DNA of 64,000 nucleotides. Origin: Blastobasis lacticolella (taxonomy: Eukaryota; Arthropoda; Insecta; Lepidoptera; Blastobasidae). Location: contig LR990041.1 of the NCBI GenBank assembly GCA_905147135.1, positions 16,243,907 through 16,307,906 on the forward strand, read 5' to 3'. The position numbers were made by a program, and so were the translations under genes. Positions 11,638 through 24,022 of the stretch are shown piece after piece. The notes under the pieces are model-generated. The model made no database searches and was not told the DNA's origin. It saw only the letters and a program-made list of their open reading frames with translations. Each line of letters opens with the position of its first letter. Within the stretch, counting starts at the first letter, position 1.

Positions 11638-12823
11638 GGGGGCCGATTCTCGCGCATTGCGACATATCTCGAATTCGACATAATCTCTATCAACAATTCT
11701 CTATTAAAAATGTCACTGAAATCTCTACTGCAGCCAAAACACTTATTCTCAACGATCTTCGACATTGAAAGTCGCACGACTTATCAATCTCACCGATTGG
11801 TACGTTCCATTTTTCTCGACTACGTTCAAAAGTATCGATTATACTTTTGCACGAAAAAAAGTATGAGACATAGGAAATTAAAGGTCAAACATCTGCATGA
11901 AATGAAATGTATGTTTTATTTACTTCACGGCTCACGGCTGTTAGTGATTGTTTGTTTGTTTTTCCCAAAAAATAACTATAAAATTAAAATTCAAACAGTG
12001 TGAATTTTAGTAGTATGAAGCGACAATAGATAAGTAGGCGTATAACATGCAATAGTATAAGTAGGTATATGCATCGTTTATGTGCTGCTAAAAAGAATTA
12101 TTATTATATATTATAGTAAGTAGGTAATTAGGTATAGGTAGATACTGTTATTTTTATGTTAGATGATTTATTTCGAAATTAGCAGTTTTTTTTTTATTTT
12201 CTTTAAGTTTTATGTCTTACTGAGATTAATACTCTCCGCACACAAATATATTTATGAAATGTGTTTAATTATAATTTTATATTTATGCATCGTAGTTTTT
12301 AAGTACTTAGTTTAATAGTTTTTGTAAAAGTTTTTGATTTATAATAATAAATATAAAATGATGATGAAATAAAAAATGATTTATTATATTTACGTATGAT
12401 TATAATTTATAATGATTATTTATATTAAGTGAGTATATTTCTGTGTGTGGAAAATTAATTTTTACTTTACGCTACTTCCACCATATCTTCCATAAAAGTG
12501 ATCTTAAATGCACTGTTTTATTAATAGTCCTATCTAAAATCGAAACTTATTTGAAACGTAAGTAATCCTTTTCTATCAAAAAGATTTGATAAATATGTAA
12601 AAAACACCGTAATACTTTATTAATAACAACAATTTGTCATGTCGACGTTCGAGATATCCAATCTCTACTGCTTTTGACCACTCGTTGCATGTCGCTCGCT
12701 GCGACTCGACATAAGTCTACCGTGAGATGAGAATACCGTAATCTGTTCGCGATCGACATTCGCCATGTTTTTTCGATATATCTCTAATTCGAGATTATGT
12801 CACGCGCCCGAGAATCGCCCCCC
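11638..12823. mobile_element. TIR transposon, 1.19 kb, ends GGGGGCCGATTCTCG
   Basis: The left end GGGGGCCGATTCTCGCGCAT and the right end, read in reverse, GGGGGGCGATTCTCGGGCGC form terminal inverted repeats. Both continue inward with ACATAATCTCGAAT-type sequence and TATATCTCGA/TATATCGA-type words. The interior is AT-rich and holds a 97-codon frame (11710-12003) with many basic residues and no domain I recognise. No target duplication is obvious. It may be a non-autonomous DNA transposon. The superfamily is unknown to me. Confidence 0.65.
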
Positions 12824-13117
12824 AGGCCGGTTACCTGACGATACGTGATCCTAGCCGTCCATGAATACCCACAATACCAGGATATAATAACGAAATCGTC
12901 GCCTTTTGACGAAATACGTCTTTAAAATCCCACTCAATCATTATGAGTACCAAGTCAGTAGACTAGACTGCAAGGTCTATGTCGTCTTACCTTTATAACT
13001 GCAAAACTATAAGTCTTAGATAAATAGTCCGTAGACCAGTACCATATAAGTCTTAAAATTCATGAGTTCAATAGTGGTTGCCAATTAGGTTTATGTTTTT
13101 ATTAATTAATATTGTTT

Positions 13118-13175
13118 TTTTTATGTTATACGACAGACAAACAGGACAGCGGGCCACCTGATGGAAAGTCGTAGT
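13118..13175 (-). repeat. LINE 3'-end fragment, tail family C
   Basis: TTATGTTATACGACAGACAA, then ACAGGACAGCGGGCCACCTG and ATGGAAAG, match the start of the family C block at 18.08 kb. Confidence 0.6.
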
Positions 13176-13559
13176 GTATAAATGATATATAAAAACACAA
13201 ACCCACGAATTGATTATGCCATCAGTGAACCATGTCTTACACCATCTATAATAGACAACTTAATTGGTATATCGCCTGAGGTAGGTGAGGTAGGTGGGAG
13301 AGTTTTTTTTTCGTGGATGTCCGCGTACGCGGGTGCGGGGCGCAGGGCAGTGAGTATTTTCTTCCGCGAAACGTCATGACGTTCCTCGGAAAAAGAATGC
13401 ACACGAGATTATGCCCGAACTTGTCCCATGATTTAGTATAATATCCCGAGACGAGAAACCGAAATCAATGGCTTTTGAAACTAAATCTCGATTTTTAATT
13501 TGGTGCAAAAAGTTTTTTTTTTTTTCATATTTATATTATGGTTCACTATGGGGCCTTAT

Positions 13560-13867
13560 AAGAAAACTCACTGTCACAAAAAGGGCCATGGAAAGGGCTA
13601 TTACTTGGAGTGTCATTGCGCGATCGAATCAGGAATGAGAAGATCCGCGAGCGAACTATTGCGAAAGATTGCTAAGCGGGCAGGGCACATAGCTCGCAGA
13701 ACAGATAGCCTATGGGGCAAGAAAGTTCTCGAGTGGCGATCATGTACCAGAAGTCGCAGCGTGAGTAGACCTCCTAGACTAGGTGTGCCGACGATCTGGT
13801 AAAGATCGCAGGTGTATGCCTATGCCCAGCAGTGGGCATCTTACGGCTGATATGATGATGATGATTT
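13560..13867 (+). pseudogene. RTE-like LINE reverse transcriptase, C-terminal remnant and tail
   Basis: The frame running 13500-13802 includes ELLRKIAKRAGHIARRTDSL and WGKKVLEWRS, then SVSRPPRLG. These match the basic C-terminal segment common in insect endonuclease/reverse transcriptases (family pattern: W-GHI-R, VL-WRP, RSVGRPP-RW-DD). After a short gap the sequence GATCTGGTAAAGATCGCAGG and the tail TGCCCAGCAGTGGGC plus GATGATGATGAT give the usual 3' end. The catalytic part is missing. It is a 5'-truncated, internally deleted copy. Confidence 0.7.
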
Positions 13868-13869
13868 AA

Positions 13870-15430
13870 TATGTACAAATGAACATCTAAGTTTAGTTTC
13901 GGGACGAGAAGATGGGAGCGCCTCACAGCGCCCCTTCTTCCTCTCCACGGCGCACACTTTGGAAACCCCTGTGCTTTTCTTAGCAAATATTTTCAAGCCT
14001 CGACCTCGGGATTTATCATCGATAAATTAACCTCTAGTGCGTTATTCTAAGAGTCCGTAGCAAAATAACTAACCGCGCTGTGCAGAGTCCGCGAGCGCAC
14101 TGAGAAACGTCCCTTGTGCTCCCTGCCCCGCGTCCCCGCGCTCAGCCCCGAAACGTCACATGACGCCACACATTCTGCCCCCCTCATACCGCAGGCGATA
14201 CACCAGTTAAGTTGTCGACCTACAGTATTAATGCTACCATCTTACCAGACCAAGGCAACACACAGAGAGACAAATAGTGTATGCAGCCCCACGTGCGTAC
14301 CTCAGAATTAACCTTATTTGGCCCGGACTAAGCTTGTAATGGTGAAAGACTTGGTTTAAACAGTGCTACATTGTTAGATGAAACCCCCTTTTTAGTTAGA
14401 ATATACACAATAATAGTACCTATAGAAACTCACAACAACATATCAAGTTATCGAGTTCGTCTTTATACAGACTGCTGCAAAGTTAAATCTGAAATGCTCA
14501 TTCGCGGCTTGCTTAGCGCGGTACTTATCTTGCTGCGGCGTCTATACGCTAGCAATAAATTGCACTATTGCCAAATATATCGTTTTTCTTGCCAACTCTC
14601 AGTGAAACGACTTACCCGAAGGCCGATCCCTCAGAAAGTGTAAATAAAGTACGCCCCGGCGAGACACGTAATCCGGGAGTGAATCCCGGGGACGTCACCG
14701 ACTTATGAGACTCCAGTGTCCAGTAGGATTATCAAGTCGAGACGGCGGGGGCTGACGCCCGCGGCGGATACTAGCATGAGCATGCATTTTTGAAAAAGGT
14801 ATTCAGAAATGCTTATTATACGGCCGTGTGATGTCGGACAATGCAATGGGATTTACCCGGCACGTCGTCGCTGGTTTATTCTATATGAAACGAAAATCTA
14901 CATGAAAGTAAACCATACATCTGTGAAACTAAATCTAAATGTAAAACAGATGGAAAGATTACACACTGAAGACCTTCAAAGTCATCAACTGAACTACCGA
15001 TTTATTTTGTCGATTTCGTTTCATAGTTTCGTTGAGGTCAACTTCCGTAAAAGCATAGTCCAAACGTTGAGGATAATAAAGTGCACTGGGATCCGATGCA
15101 CTTAAAAAGTTTAGAAATTCCACGGGGTATGCGGTAGCACTCGCCTGGTCTAAGGCAGGATTATGGAAATGTCCACAACCTCGTCCCACTCTATCTCGGC
15201 CTGATCATTTGTGGGAGTCATATTTGGTGCTTTATTTGACCAAGATCACCATACACACTACGAACCAGATTCTAAACGGAAACTACAATTTTACGCAGAG
15301 ACTAGTGACAGTTTTAATAGCCCGTTAATTGCCAATTATAAATTAACAGAAATCAAGAATAAAAACAAGAATATAAAATAAATAAAAATGCTCTATTGCA
15401 TGGTTTACATCGACAGATTTGCTTCTTTAA
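13870..15430. other. Unassigned stretch, partly GC-rich
   Basis: Several frames of 65-98 codons occur on both strands, but none has a recognisable domain or convincing splice context. No TIR pair or SINE was seen. A GC-rich patch lies around 14090-14200. Confidence 0.4.
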
Positions 15431-15439
15431 AATTTTGTA

Positions 15440-15938
15440 TTAATTATTTGGACATACACACTCACGAGTATGCTCAAAACAGGTAAACAGGGTAAAATAA
15501 TAATGAACATTCTCTTTCACAAAAAATTCACGGGGACGTCTAAAACAATAATTGAAGTACGTACAGACGTCACAGAAAGCCTGTTTTGCATTTATTTTTA
15601 CCGCCAGGCGGTCGCGTCGTTTATTTTGCCCAGATATTTTCGTCAAGCACTGCATAAGCAAAGGCATAAAAAGCCCGAGTTGGATACCCAAGTAATTGGG
15701 TTTGCCTGTCCAATTCCGAGCGGGGACGTTGAATACAGCGAGTACAGACGGGGAGATAGTGACTGGCGTCTGGGAAAGGATCGCTCTGCGCTCGGGCCAG
15801 GAGACCGGCGGGGGCAAGGTAGCAGAGGCGGAACAGTTTTGTTGTGTAATACGATAATGTTTGGAGATTTGGACCCGGGAACCAGAAAATAAAGGCCCTG
15901 GTAAAGAAATTTTGTAATAATGCAGTGAACAAAATCAA
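15440..15938. other. Overlapping open frames on both strands, unassigned
   Basis: The + strand has a 140-codon frame at 15470-15892. The minus strand has 125- and 105-codon frames across the same DNA. None carries a domain I recognise. Long antiparallel open frames over a locally GC-richer patch are often by-products of composition. A decayed coding region cannot be excluded. Confidence 0.3.
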
Positions 15939-16549
15939 TATTTTAATGCAACCTCGTACAAATATTATCCAGTCTCGGGAGCCGATTGGTATATATTATT
16001 ACTTATTATCCGAATTTTGCGAATTACCTCGCATAACTTCAGACAGCGAGTGCACCTTTACTATTTTTGTTGTATATATAATTTTAGGACATTATTAGTA
16101 CTAAAGAAAATGTTTACAAAATGGTACGGATAGGTGTAAGGGTAAGTTAGGGGTAGAGTTCATTAAATTCAAACCACATAAACGAAGACGCGCCGGCCAT
16201 ATATTTATTTATAGGTATATTTCTTACCAGAACAGAAAACTCACTGTGTAACGTCTGTCAACAAGCTAATTTTTATACGTTCGATTGGTGTGATGAACGA
16301 GGAAGATATTTTCTACACCTATATTTTACCAAGGGTACCAACAGTATAATATCTTCAATGCCGCCCCTTTCTATTTAATTTATATTTACTTTATGATAAC
16401 TGACAATTAAAAACACTGAGTTACAAACGTTTGTAGTTGTAGGAACGGATTTGCGCAAACGCCTCGCGGACACGTAATTTCATGCGCGAGGGCCGGTCTA
16501 CATTTTCACATGTATTATAAGTTATTAATATAAATCCTAAATTAGTATT

Positions 16550-16605
16550 TTTTATGGTATGTGGTAGGCAAACATTCAAGCGGACCACCTGATGAAAAGT
16601 GTCAT
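16550..16605 (-). repeat. LINE 3'-end fragment, tail family C
   Basis: TATGTGGTAGGCAAACATTC followed by AAGCGGACCACCTGATG is a short diverged match to the family C block. Confidence 0.45.
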
Positions 16606-17112
16606 AATTCGAAGGAAACACTGAGGGTGAGAAATCTTTCTACATTCGAATAGTACGAGCGAGTAACTAATTTTAGTTAGTTGTCCATTATATTTTTGCA
16701 GCTATTTAATTTCCTGAATTATGTTGAATAAAGTTACCTGTTGTACTCGAACGCCCGCTGATTTCGTGGCCACAACATTATGAACAAAGAAAGTGCAAGA
16801 TTGGACGGCAAGAAGATTTTGTTTATTCTTTGTGATGTAAAAAATGGGCACTCACAGGCGCCTAGGTAATTTATCTTGATGTAACAAATCCAATTTTGCT
16901 GTGTCTACCAATTTATAGTGGGAGATAAAAAATTGCATCGTAGTTCCGTAAGTTCAAATGAAAGAATGGGACATAGAATTTCGTATTTAACATTTTACTT
17001 AGTGGTTTACTCATAACAAACCTAACATAGATTATAGCTGAACGCGAGTGGGGTTCAAAATATACACAACTCACGTGGTGGTTATGACATACCTACTCGA
17101 TATTAAAATATA

Positions 17113-17215
17113 TATTTTGACAACAGCAATTACAATACATACCTACATACACGCCGTCACGCATACATACACTACGTCACGCCTTTTTCCTATAGGGGTA
17201 GGCAGAGACCCTAAC
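17113..17215 (+). repeat. Dispersed insect repeat fragment with CATACATAC run
   Basis: A CATACATAC-rich lead is followed by GTCACGCCTTTTTCC, then TATAGGGGTAGGCAGAGAC. The last words are a commonly seen retroposon tail in lepidopteran DNA, to my knowledge. Only this one copy is in the window, so family assignment is weak. Confidence 0.4.
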
Positions 17216-17219
17216 ATGC

Positions 17220-18075
17220 TACCTGCTACGGTCCTGACAGATCTCTCGCGCCTCTTCCCCAATTACACAAATACATGTATACGGAGGTCTGGGAAGCAAT
17301 GGATTGACACCGCTGAGTCGGATACGAGAGCCAACGATCTACGACATGAGAATGATGTACACCAGGCGAAGAGGAGGAAAAAGAATAGGAAGCGGACCCA
17401 GGCAGAAGCTGTTCTGTCATACATATAGATACCTAAGTATAATACTTCAAAATTTGTGCAGCACATTCCAAATAATAGATAATTTAATACGAAATCAGTC
17501 TTAGGTATCACAAGTAGTAGAGTGAATCGAGTCTGGAAACTCTGTCATAATACCTTTCACCGAATACATGGCAGGCATGACGTGGTCACGAGGCAAGGCG
17601 GTACCCATGTATAGGTATATATACAAAACTAAAGTTAACAAATAGAACGCAACAAGCCAATACGAAACCGTCCTCGATCAACGGTCAGCGCGAAAGAACG
17701 AATGACTTGAAGAATGCGTTTTAAATTTACAAACGAAAATTACGTTGAGTGACTTGTGGATCTCGATGAATATGCTCTCATAATTATGACTATCCAATTT
17801 ATGAATAATACATATAGTATATTGTTGCTATTTAATTTATTTTGTTGTGATATAGTTCTGTTCATATTTTTATTTCTGAGGAATTACTTTGTCAAAGTCA
17901 GCCTTTAAGGCAAGAGGGGGTAACGAGCGGAATTCATCCGAAAGTTGAGTAGGCTGCTAGCTTTGTGAACGATGGGCTCATAATAACAATGCTTGTGCCT
18001 GTGTGGATGATGAAATTGCCGAAGAAATTCAGTTTGCGTTTATGATGAAATAACCTAATTAATTCAATTGGGTTT
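17220..18075. other. Unassigned non-coding stretch
   Basis: Overlapping frames of 64-126 codons on both strands at 17048-17511 lack any domain signature. The remaining sequence is plain AT-rich DNA. Confidence 0.4.
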
Positions 18076-18077
18076 TA

Positions 18078-18430
18078 AAAGCTTTTTTATGTTATACGGC
18101 AGACAAACGGGCAAGCGGGCCACCTTATGGAAAGTGGTCACCGCCACCTATGGACATCAGCAACACCGCGGGAGTAACTAATGCGTTGCCAGCCTCTAAA
18201 GAGACATCTAGTATACTATCAGAGGTATAACTCTTGAACGATGCCACGTCAAAGTCCAAAGGAAACACTGTGGCTGGGAGCTCATTCCATATCCAAATCG
18301 TACGACACGACGTACGACGTATTACAGAAAAATGTGGAAAGTTTATCTCCCAAAAGCTATGTGAAATTGTAGTCAGATAAACTATCAGCCCGATAGCTAA
18401 CTTAGCTACCCCGTAATGCATATTCATGAA
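18078..18430 (-). pseudogene. LINE fragment: end of reverse-transcriptase frame plus 3' tail (family C)
   Basis: On the minus strand the frame contains SVIRRTSCRTIWIWNELPAT, then VFPLDFDVASFKSY. This is the C-terminal end of jockey/CR1-type LINE polyproteins (family pattern: R-LWN-LP--VFP---D---FK). It is followed by the family C tail GGTCACCGCCACCTATGG / GCGGGCCACCTTATGG and a T-rich end. There are stops before and after, and the RT catalytic domain is absent. This copy is what ties the family C blocks to a LINE. Confidence 0.75.
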
Positions 18431-18439
18431 TATTGTGGA

Positions 18440-18610
18440 CTTTTATTTACTCCCGATGGAAAAAGAGTAGTGTTATAAGTTTGACGTGTGTGTCTGTATA
18501 TCTGTGGAAGTGTGTGTCTGTCCGTGGCGTATCTTCCGAACAGATTAACCGATTTGGATGCGGTTTTCTCTGTTTGAAAGCAAGTTTTATCGAGATGGTT
18601 TTTATCTTTG
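18440..18610 (+). repeat. Dispersed repeat, family I, copy 1
   Basis: ACTCCCGATGGAAAAAGAG, GTTATAAGTTTGACGTGTG, TGTGTGTCTGTCCGTGGC, AACCGATTTGGATGCGG and ATCGAGATGG are mirrored in order by the minus strand of 56500-56715. This is a two-copy match inside the window, with no coding frame. Confidence 0.6.
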
Positions 18611-18619
18611 TTTGAGGAT

Positions 18620-20860
18620 GAGGGTGTTGATTTCAGTACTCCAGCAGAATAGTTATGAAATAACTATTTCTGGAAACTGTCCAAATATTTTTTAGTACTT
18701 AGGTTGGTAGATACTTACTAACCAACACTTTTATTAAAAAAAAATAAAACACATGCGTCACAAGATTCATGGATACTTAAACTAATGAAATAATACATAC
18801 GACAAGATTCATGGATGCAAAGATGGGATGATTTAGATTTTTGGAAATAATTAATACATATTTTTCATCACTATCAACATCGTCCGAGCGGTCAATCCCG
18901 GCTTATGGGCTTTGTATTTGTTTTATTACATCGGTTTTCGAGCATTGCCGCCCAGCTGTTGGCTTCTAAAATTGAAGAATAAACATCGTACTCTAAAATA
19001 ACAACTTGTCGCGACTAAAAAGTCTAGCACAAAGGAGTTGCAGCAATCCAGGACACGGTGCTCAATTACGGGAGGCAAACTTGTACGCTTAACTATATTT
19101 GTGACAAAACGTCAACCATCCATTCTATCATAATAAAATCAATTTCTAACTGTTGAAATGGGTACAACGGGGATCAATTGACAAAATCCCTTTCCAACAC
19201 ACTTTATTCCTAGTATTTTATTTTTGATACATAGTTGAGAACTTAATATAATTGAGTACTATATATAATAATAAATGGCGCATATCGTCAGGAGGTTCCT
19301 GTCTCTGCACCAGTAGCTTGGGTTTCGCTTCGGTGTTGGCGTTACTCTGGATGTAGATTGTTTATAATACCTATTTTTTATATATGTATTGTAAAAAATA
19401 TATAATTTTTAGTTGTAGGTTTTTATGTGTATATTTTATATTTATATCGTAAAAACCTTAAATTTAAAATAAAAAATTGAAGAGAATTTTAATAAATAAT
19501 AGTCTCAAATTATATTGTGCATTTACATAAAATCTTTAGCAATTTGTTTGTTTTATTTGAACAATTGATAGGCAGGTCCAGCTCAGAAACCACAAGGATA
19601 CCCACTAAATAAAACAAGCAATTAACTATGATTATTGCCTTCATGGCTCTTTTTTTTGACTGAAGAAATAAATAAAATGGCAATTTCATGTTTTATGTCC
19701 CATTTTTCATTATAGATAAATATGTACATACAAAAAAGAAGTTACACGTACTTCCGTAGGATCTTTTAGAAACCCACGAAAAGGAGCTTTTCGTGGGGTC
19801 TGCCGAGGGCCATACAAATTGGCAGTTCCAATGCCGAGGCAGCGCCGAATGACGGTAACCTTAAGTTGTCTGTAGCTACCTCCGAGACACAGCGTCACGT
19901 AGAACGGCGAGCCAACCGTGCGCGCGAGATCACACAGATGTTTGGCCACGTTCCAGTTGAGATATGGTTTCCTTTATGATGCTTAAGGAAGCATTACGTG
20001 GCCGGGAATTGTAAAATACAGACGCTCCGTTTGAAGCCAAATCTGGCGTGCACGCAGTTGCGGTTTGGTGCGTTGGATTCCTTGGCTCATCGTTTCATAA
20101 TACGTTAGAAACGTCGATTTAGATAATCTTATTAACTGTAATGGAGTGCGCAACTCTTAATGGTATACGCACCCCATTAGGTTAAATTTATCCTTTGGTT
20201 ATTCCTAATCCTTTCATTTATTATGGTTATGGAATGTGTTCCTAGTGATGACTTACGGCATGAAGACGAGGTATGTTACCAATGGCTTCATCAAGTTTAC
20301 CCTCTCAGAGAGCCATGTCCGAAGCTATGCCTGGAGGTTCTCTACGTGACATAATTTAAAAGGACGATGTCGTAGCAGAACCGAAGTGAATGGGTTGCAT
20401 TTAGTCGGTGAATACAGGTGGTACTAATACAATTGGTGTCAAGGGTTTGGTGAAGTCTATGTACAGCAGGGTACGTCCTCCTGCTAATATAGTAATAATA
20501 AATCCTGCTTTACTTTGTCTTTGAGATAAGACCCTACCCGATCGCGAACAGAATGGAAGAAAAAACATGCAAACTCCTAGTTAGCTAGTTGCCTGGGAAT
20601 TGGAATGGATGTACGAGAACCTCTTATTACCAAATTACAATCCAGGTTGAATGGGTTCTGGAACTTAAACTGTGTGACTGCTTTTACCGTTAGGTTGACC
20701 AGTCTTATTTGACGATTACTCAGATCTATTGAAAATAAACCGGCTTACTGGAAATTACATCATACTTCTAGGATGTTATGGCTTCTCTGAGATCCATGGG
20801 TCCATGGTTTCAGAATAATATTTAGACCCAGTCTTTTATTCAGGTTTGATTTATTAAAGA
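18620..20860. other. Unassigned non-coding stretch
   Basis: No recognisable gene or repeat. A perfect hairpin, ACCCACGAAAAG then CTTTTCGTGGGG around a GAG-type loop, sits at 19772-19798 inside a 79-codon minus-strand frame without known domain. A 3' processing or structural role is not supported by anything else nearby. Confidence 0.4.
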
Positions 20861-20865
20861 ACTAG

Positions 20866-21045
20866 TGGACCCGGCGCGACTTCGTACGCGTACACCTATT
20901 TTACCCTTACCTACCCTTTTTTTCTTACTTAAAAACCTTATCTATTAAAAAAAACCGCATCAAAATCCGTTGCGTAGTTTCAAAGATTTAAGCATACAAA
21001 GGGACATAGGGACAGAGAAAGCGACTTTGTTTTATACTATGTAGT
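20866..21045 (+). repeat. Dispersed repeat, family D
   Basis: This opens ACTAGTGGACCCGGCGCGAC and continues CCTACCCTTTTTTTCTTAC, AAACCGCATCAAAATCCGTT, GCGTAGTTTCAAAGATTTAA and GCGACTTTGTTTTATACTAT. It is the most complete family D copy in the window and matches 2767-2924. Confidence 0.65.
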
Positions 21046-21049
21046 GATT

Positions 21050-21560
21050 TACAAATTTTTACAGTCCAGTTTAATCTTAGAAAGATGCATGTAGATATGC
21101 GCATGTAACTACCACAACAAAACAGCCTTTTGTCGGGTGTCGTGTTTTTCCTCTTCTTTCCAAGACGGATATCGGAATTCTTAGCGTCGACATATCGAGT
21201 GACGTCAAATTTCGCGGTCAAGTGGAGGATGAAGCCTAGTTATCCTGATAAAAGTTGGGTATCATTAGTACGGTGCGGTATTTTACACCGAGCAATTACC
21301 TCAAGATTTACAAAGCGCATGTAATACTGTTGTCATCTCTGGGTCGGGCCATCTCAATACCAGCTACTTGCTTCTGATAATGTTCTATGTTGGGCGACAT
21401 GCCACCTTTTCCACCATCTGGCACTACGTAAAGACATTGCGTCGCTGTGCATCCTTTACCGCTAATGTCACGAGGAGTGTTCTGAGGAGTTGTTTGAGCT
21501 AGTACTCGCTACAGAGTTTCATCACCGTACTATAAAAAAGGAATCAGTTTGGCGGTAGTG
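21050..21560. other. Unassigned non-coding stretch
   Basis: Nothing recognised apart from short unsupported frames. Confidence 0.4.
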
Positions 21561-21564
21561 TCCT

Positions 21565-21618
21565 GGTGGTGTTCTCGCGCACAAAGGCCTGGGGTCCGCC
21601 TTAACCATGATCAGGTAA
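21565..21618 (-). mobile_element. SINE-A remnant
   Basis: GTTCTCGCGCACAAAGGCCT, GGGGTCCGCCTTAACCATGA and TCAGGTAATT are the 3' part of SINE-A on the minus strand. Only about 55 bp remain. Confidence 0.6.
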
Positions 21619-21619
21619 T

Positions 21620-22725
21620 TAAAGTTTCAGCACCGTAATACCCGCCATAAATTACAGTTTCGTCCGTACCACCTTGATGTGTGTCGGCCAACTACCGTAC
21701 GCTTTACAAGAAACACTTCTTGCGTACGACAATTCTTTCGGCCCGGTCTACTTCACGGACCTTGTGTCCTCAGAGGCGAACTTTGCAAGGTTGAGAGTTT
21801 GCGTACGCATGGCACCGCGTGAGGAGAATGGAGGAGGAATAGTAGCAAAAGAAGAGATAGAGGAGGGAGCATAGGAGTAAGGCAGCTGGCCGACGGAGTG
21901 TGTATTGTGACGCCAGCCCGCTAAGGGAGAGTGCATATGGAACAACTGGATTTGTGGGTGTCAAGAAGTGCGCACGCCCAAAGAGCTACCAGCAAGTAAG
22001 CGTGCGCATCACCTGTGATTAGGTCTGACGCGGTCCGTATGGCCGAGAGGTCGATAGAACCCTGGGTGGAGGTAGGTATTCTTTCAAATGATCTTCTTGC
22101 AGCGCTTTCCCCGACGTTGGAGAATTCAAAAAAACCGGCAATGCATTCGCGATCCCGCTAGTCTAGCGGATGTTCCACCAGATTACCTGCTTGTATATTG
22201 CCTTCCTCGATAATAATACGTATAGCATTGATTCTGAGCCGAAACTAATTAGGATATTCATTAGTCTAGCACATAAAATTGGTAATGCGTGTTCTCCCAC
22301 ACAATCCACTCTGGAACTTTTATCGAACTCAATAATGTAATGTAATGCTGGTATTACACATTTAACTGGAATGGCTGTCCAGCCACAAAAATGGTGTGTA
22401 TAAAGGAAGCAGCTGGCTCAACTCGAACCCGAGCATCTGATCCAAGCTCTCTTTTTTAATTAATACCACTTCGAACGCGCCGCCAAGAATGCTTCAAGTC
22501 ATTAAAAGTTTTAATAGCATTTGACTTTGCGTTGCGAGGAAGAATGGTAGCAAATTTAAGGTACGAGTACGTCGTCGTTTTTCAAGATGTATGAGTATGT
22601 GCGATCCGGCTCTCTTTTGCAGTAAATGTGTAATGTCTGGATAATAAATTGTCCAAGCTTGTTGACCAACAAAAATGAATTAAAATGTAGCATCGGATTG
22701 CGTTGTTGGTCAAGTTCTTAAAACT
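21620..22725. other. Unassigned stretch, purine-rich patch
   Basis: Overlapping frames around 21674-21964 come from a GA-rich run and have no domain. I see nothing else that can be named. Confidence 0.4.
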
Positions 22726-22726
22726 G

Positions 22727-22815
22727 AGTCATCATCATACCGGTTGGACTCCGCTGAGGCCCATGCTCCGCCTTCCTGCTTTTCCTTTTCCACCTCGCGC
22801 CTTCGGCATCCTTGG
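22727..22815 (-). repeat. RTE-like LINE 3'-tail fragment
   Basis: TCATCATCATACCGGTTGGA, then CTCCGCTGAGGCCCATGCTC and CGCCTTCGGCATCC, parallel the tail of the larger minus-strand RTE fragment at 48165-48490 (TCATCATCATCG ... GGCCTCTGCTAAGGTCCGC ... CTTCGGCATACTC). Confidence 0.5.
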
Positions 22816-22819
22816 TGGT

Positions 22820-23165
22820 GAGTTTGATGGCAATTCGTGCTGTGCATAACAGGGTACTTAGCTACCTATTGACTTTAAAATTATTACTTCTTCTGATGAA
22901 CAGCGAACAGCGACTTCTATATACGACTGTATCGTTCAAGGATAATTCTGGTGTGCACCCTGGACTCAAGATAAACCTACGATTAACAAAAAAATTTGCT
23001 GAAGTTGATGCTTTACGAATATTACACACGAAACCAAACAATGCCCAATGATTCCAAAAGTACAAGGAACCAGTAATAAGACAGGGTTCCTACCCGCTTG
23101 TGCGGTTTGATTTTTTTCTCCAAAATACCACAAAATTAAGATATTTACAAAAAATATACAGTTTA
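22820..23165. other. Unassigned non-coding stretch
   Basis: A 79-codon + frame and a 67-codon minus frame overlap between 22812 and 23065. Neither is recognisable. Confidence 0.4.
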
Positions 23166-23171
23166 TACTTA

Positions 23172-23430
23172 CACAACCTGAGTGACGACCTGAGTTTGGA
23201 TAACATTCGGGTCTGCCACGTAGAGGTCCCGAGTTGTATTCCCGGCCGGGCAGAAATGGAAATGATGAATTTTAATTTCTGTTATGGGTCTGGATGTTAT
23301 ATGTATAATAAGTATGTATTTAAAAAATATAAGTAGTTGCCTGGCATTCATAACACAAGCTTTGCTTTTTTTGGGGCTAGATGGCGCTGTGTGAATATGT
23401 CCAAGCATATTTATTATTTATTTATTTTAC
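23172..23430 (+). mobile_element. SINE-B copy
   Basis: This has a diverged tRNA-like head (GGGTCTGCCACGTAGAGGTC, then CCGAGTTGTATTCCCGGCCG) and the family-B body (AATGATGAATTTTAATTTCT, GGGTCTGGATGTTATATG, ATAACACAAGCTTTGC, GGGGCTAGATGGCGCTGTG). It ends in ATTTATTTATTTTA. Confidence 0.85.
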
Positions 23431-24022
23431 CTACCCAAGTCGTGGTACCTATCAGTACCTACTTATATTCCGTGCAAGTGGAAGCCCGCTTTACTCACAA
23501 TTCGTGCGACTTTAAATCGAAAACCAATTACGGAAAAACCATACATACGTAAACGTGAACGGGCGTTTATATGTGGAAAGAGCTCGCATACTACCGCGGT
23601 CAATGTGGAGCTGCTATAGACATTCTGGATGGGACAATGGACAAGTATATATACAACGGGGATTGTAATCTGTGTAGTTTTGTACATAAGATATAAATAG
23701 TATTTTGACGTGTAACGTCTCTGAAAAAATCTATGTCGTCTTACCTTAATAACAGTTATTAAATGTTGGTTCTAGTATTTGCTGTTATATAACGAAACGT
23801 GCGCTTCGGTGCATTTCTATTCAGAGTAATTCACGACTCACACGCGATAAGGCAGTGATTTTTACGTGTATTTATTGCGTTTGTCTACAACAATCGATCC
23901 ATATAAAAAAGGTGGAATATGGAAAATATATATAATAAAAAAAAACGAAAATTAAATATGTTGGCCTCAGCCCATGCAAAAGCCAGCAAGAAATACATAC
24001 CGGAAAGAGGGGACCATGGGCC

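Noticed and set aside
13214..13402. Overlapping 62- and 65-codon frames on both strands with a GGAACGTCATGACGTTTC-like palindrome
   Set aside because: No domain, no repeat partner in the window; treated as chance.
21748..21964. Three overlapping 64-66-codon frames
   Set aside because: They arise from a GA-rich stretch that is open in several frames; no family signature.
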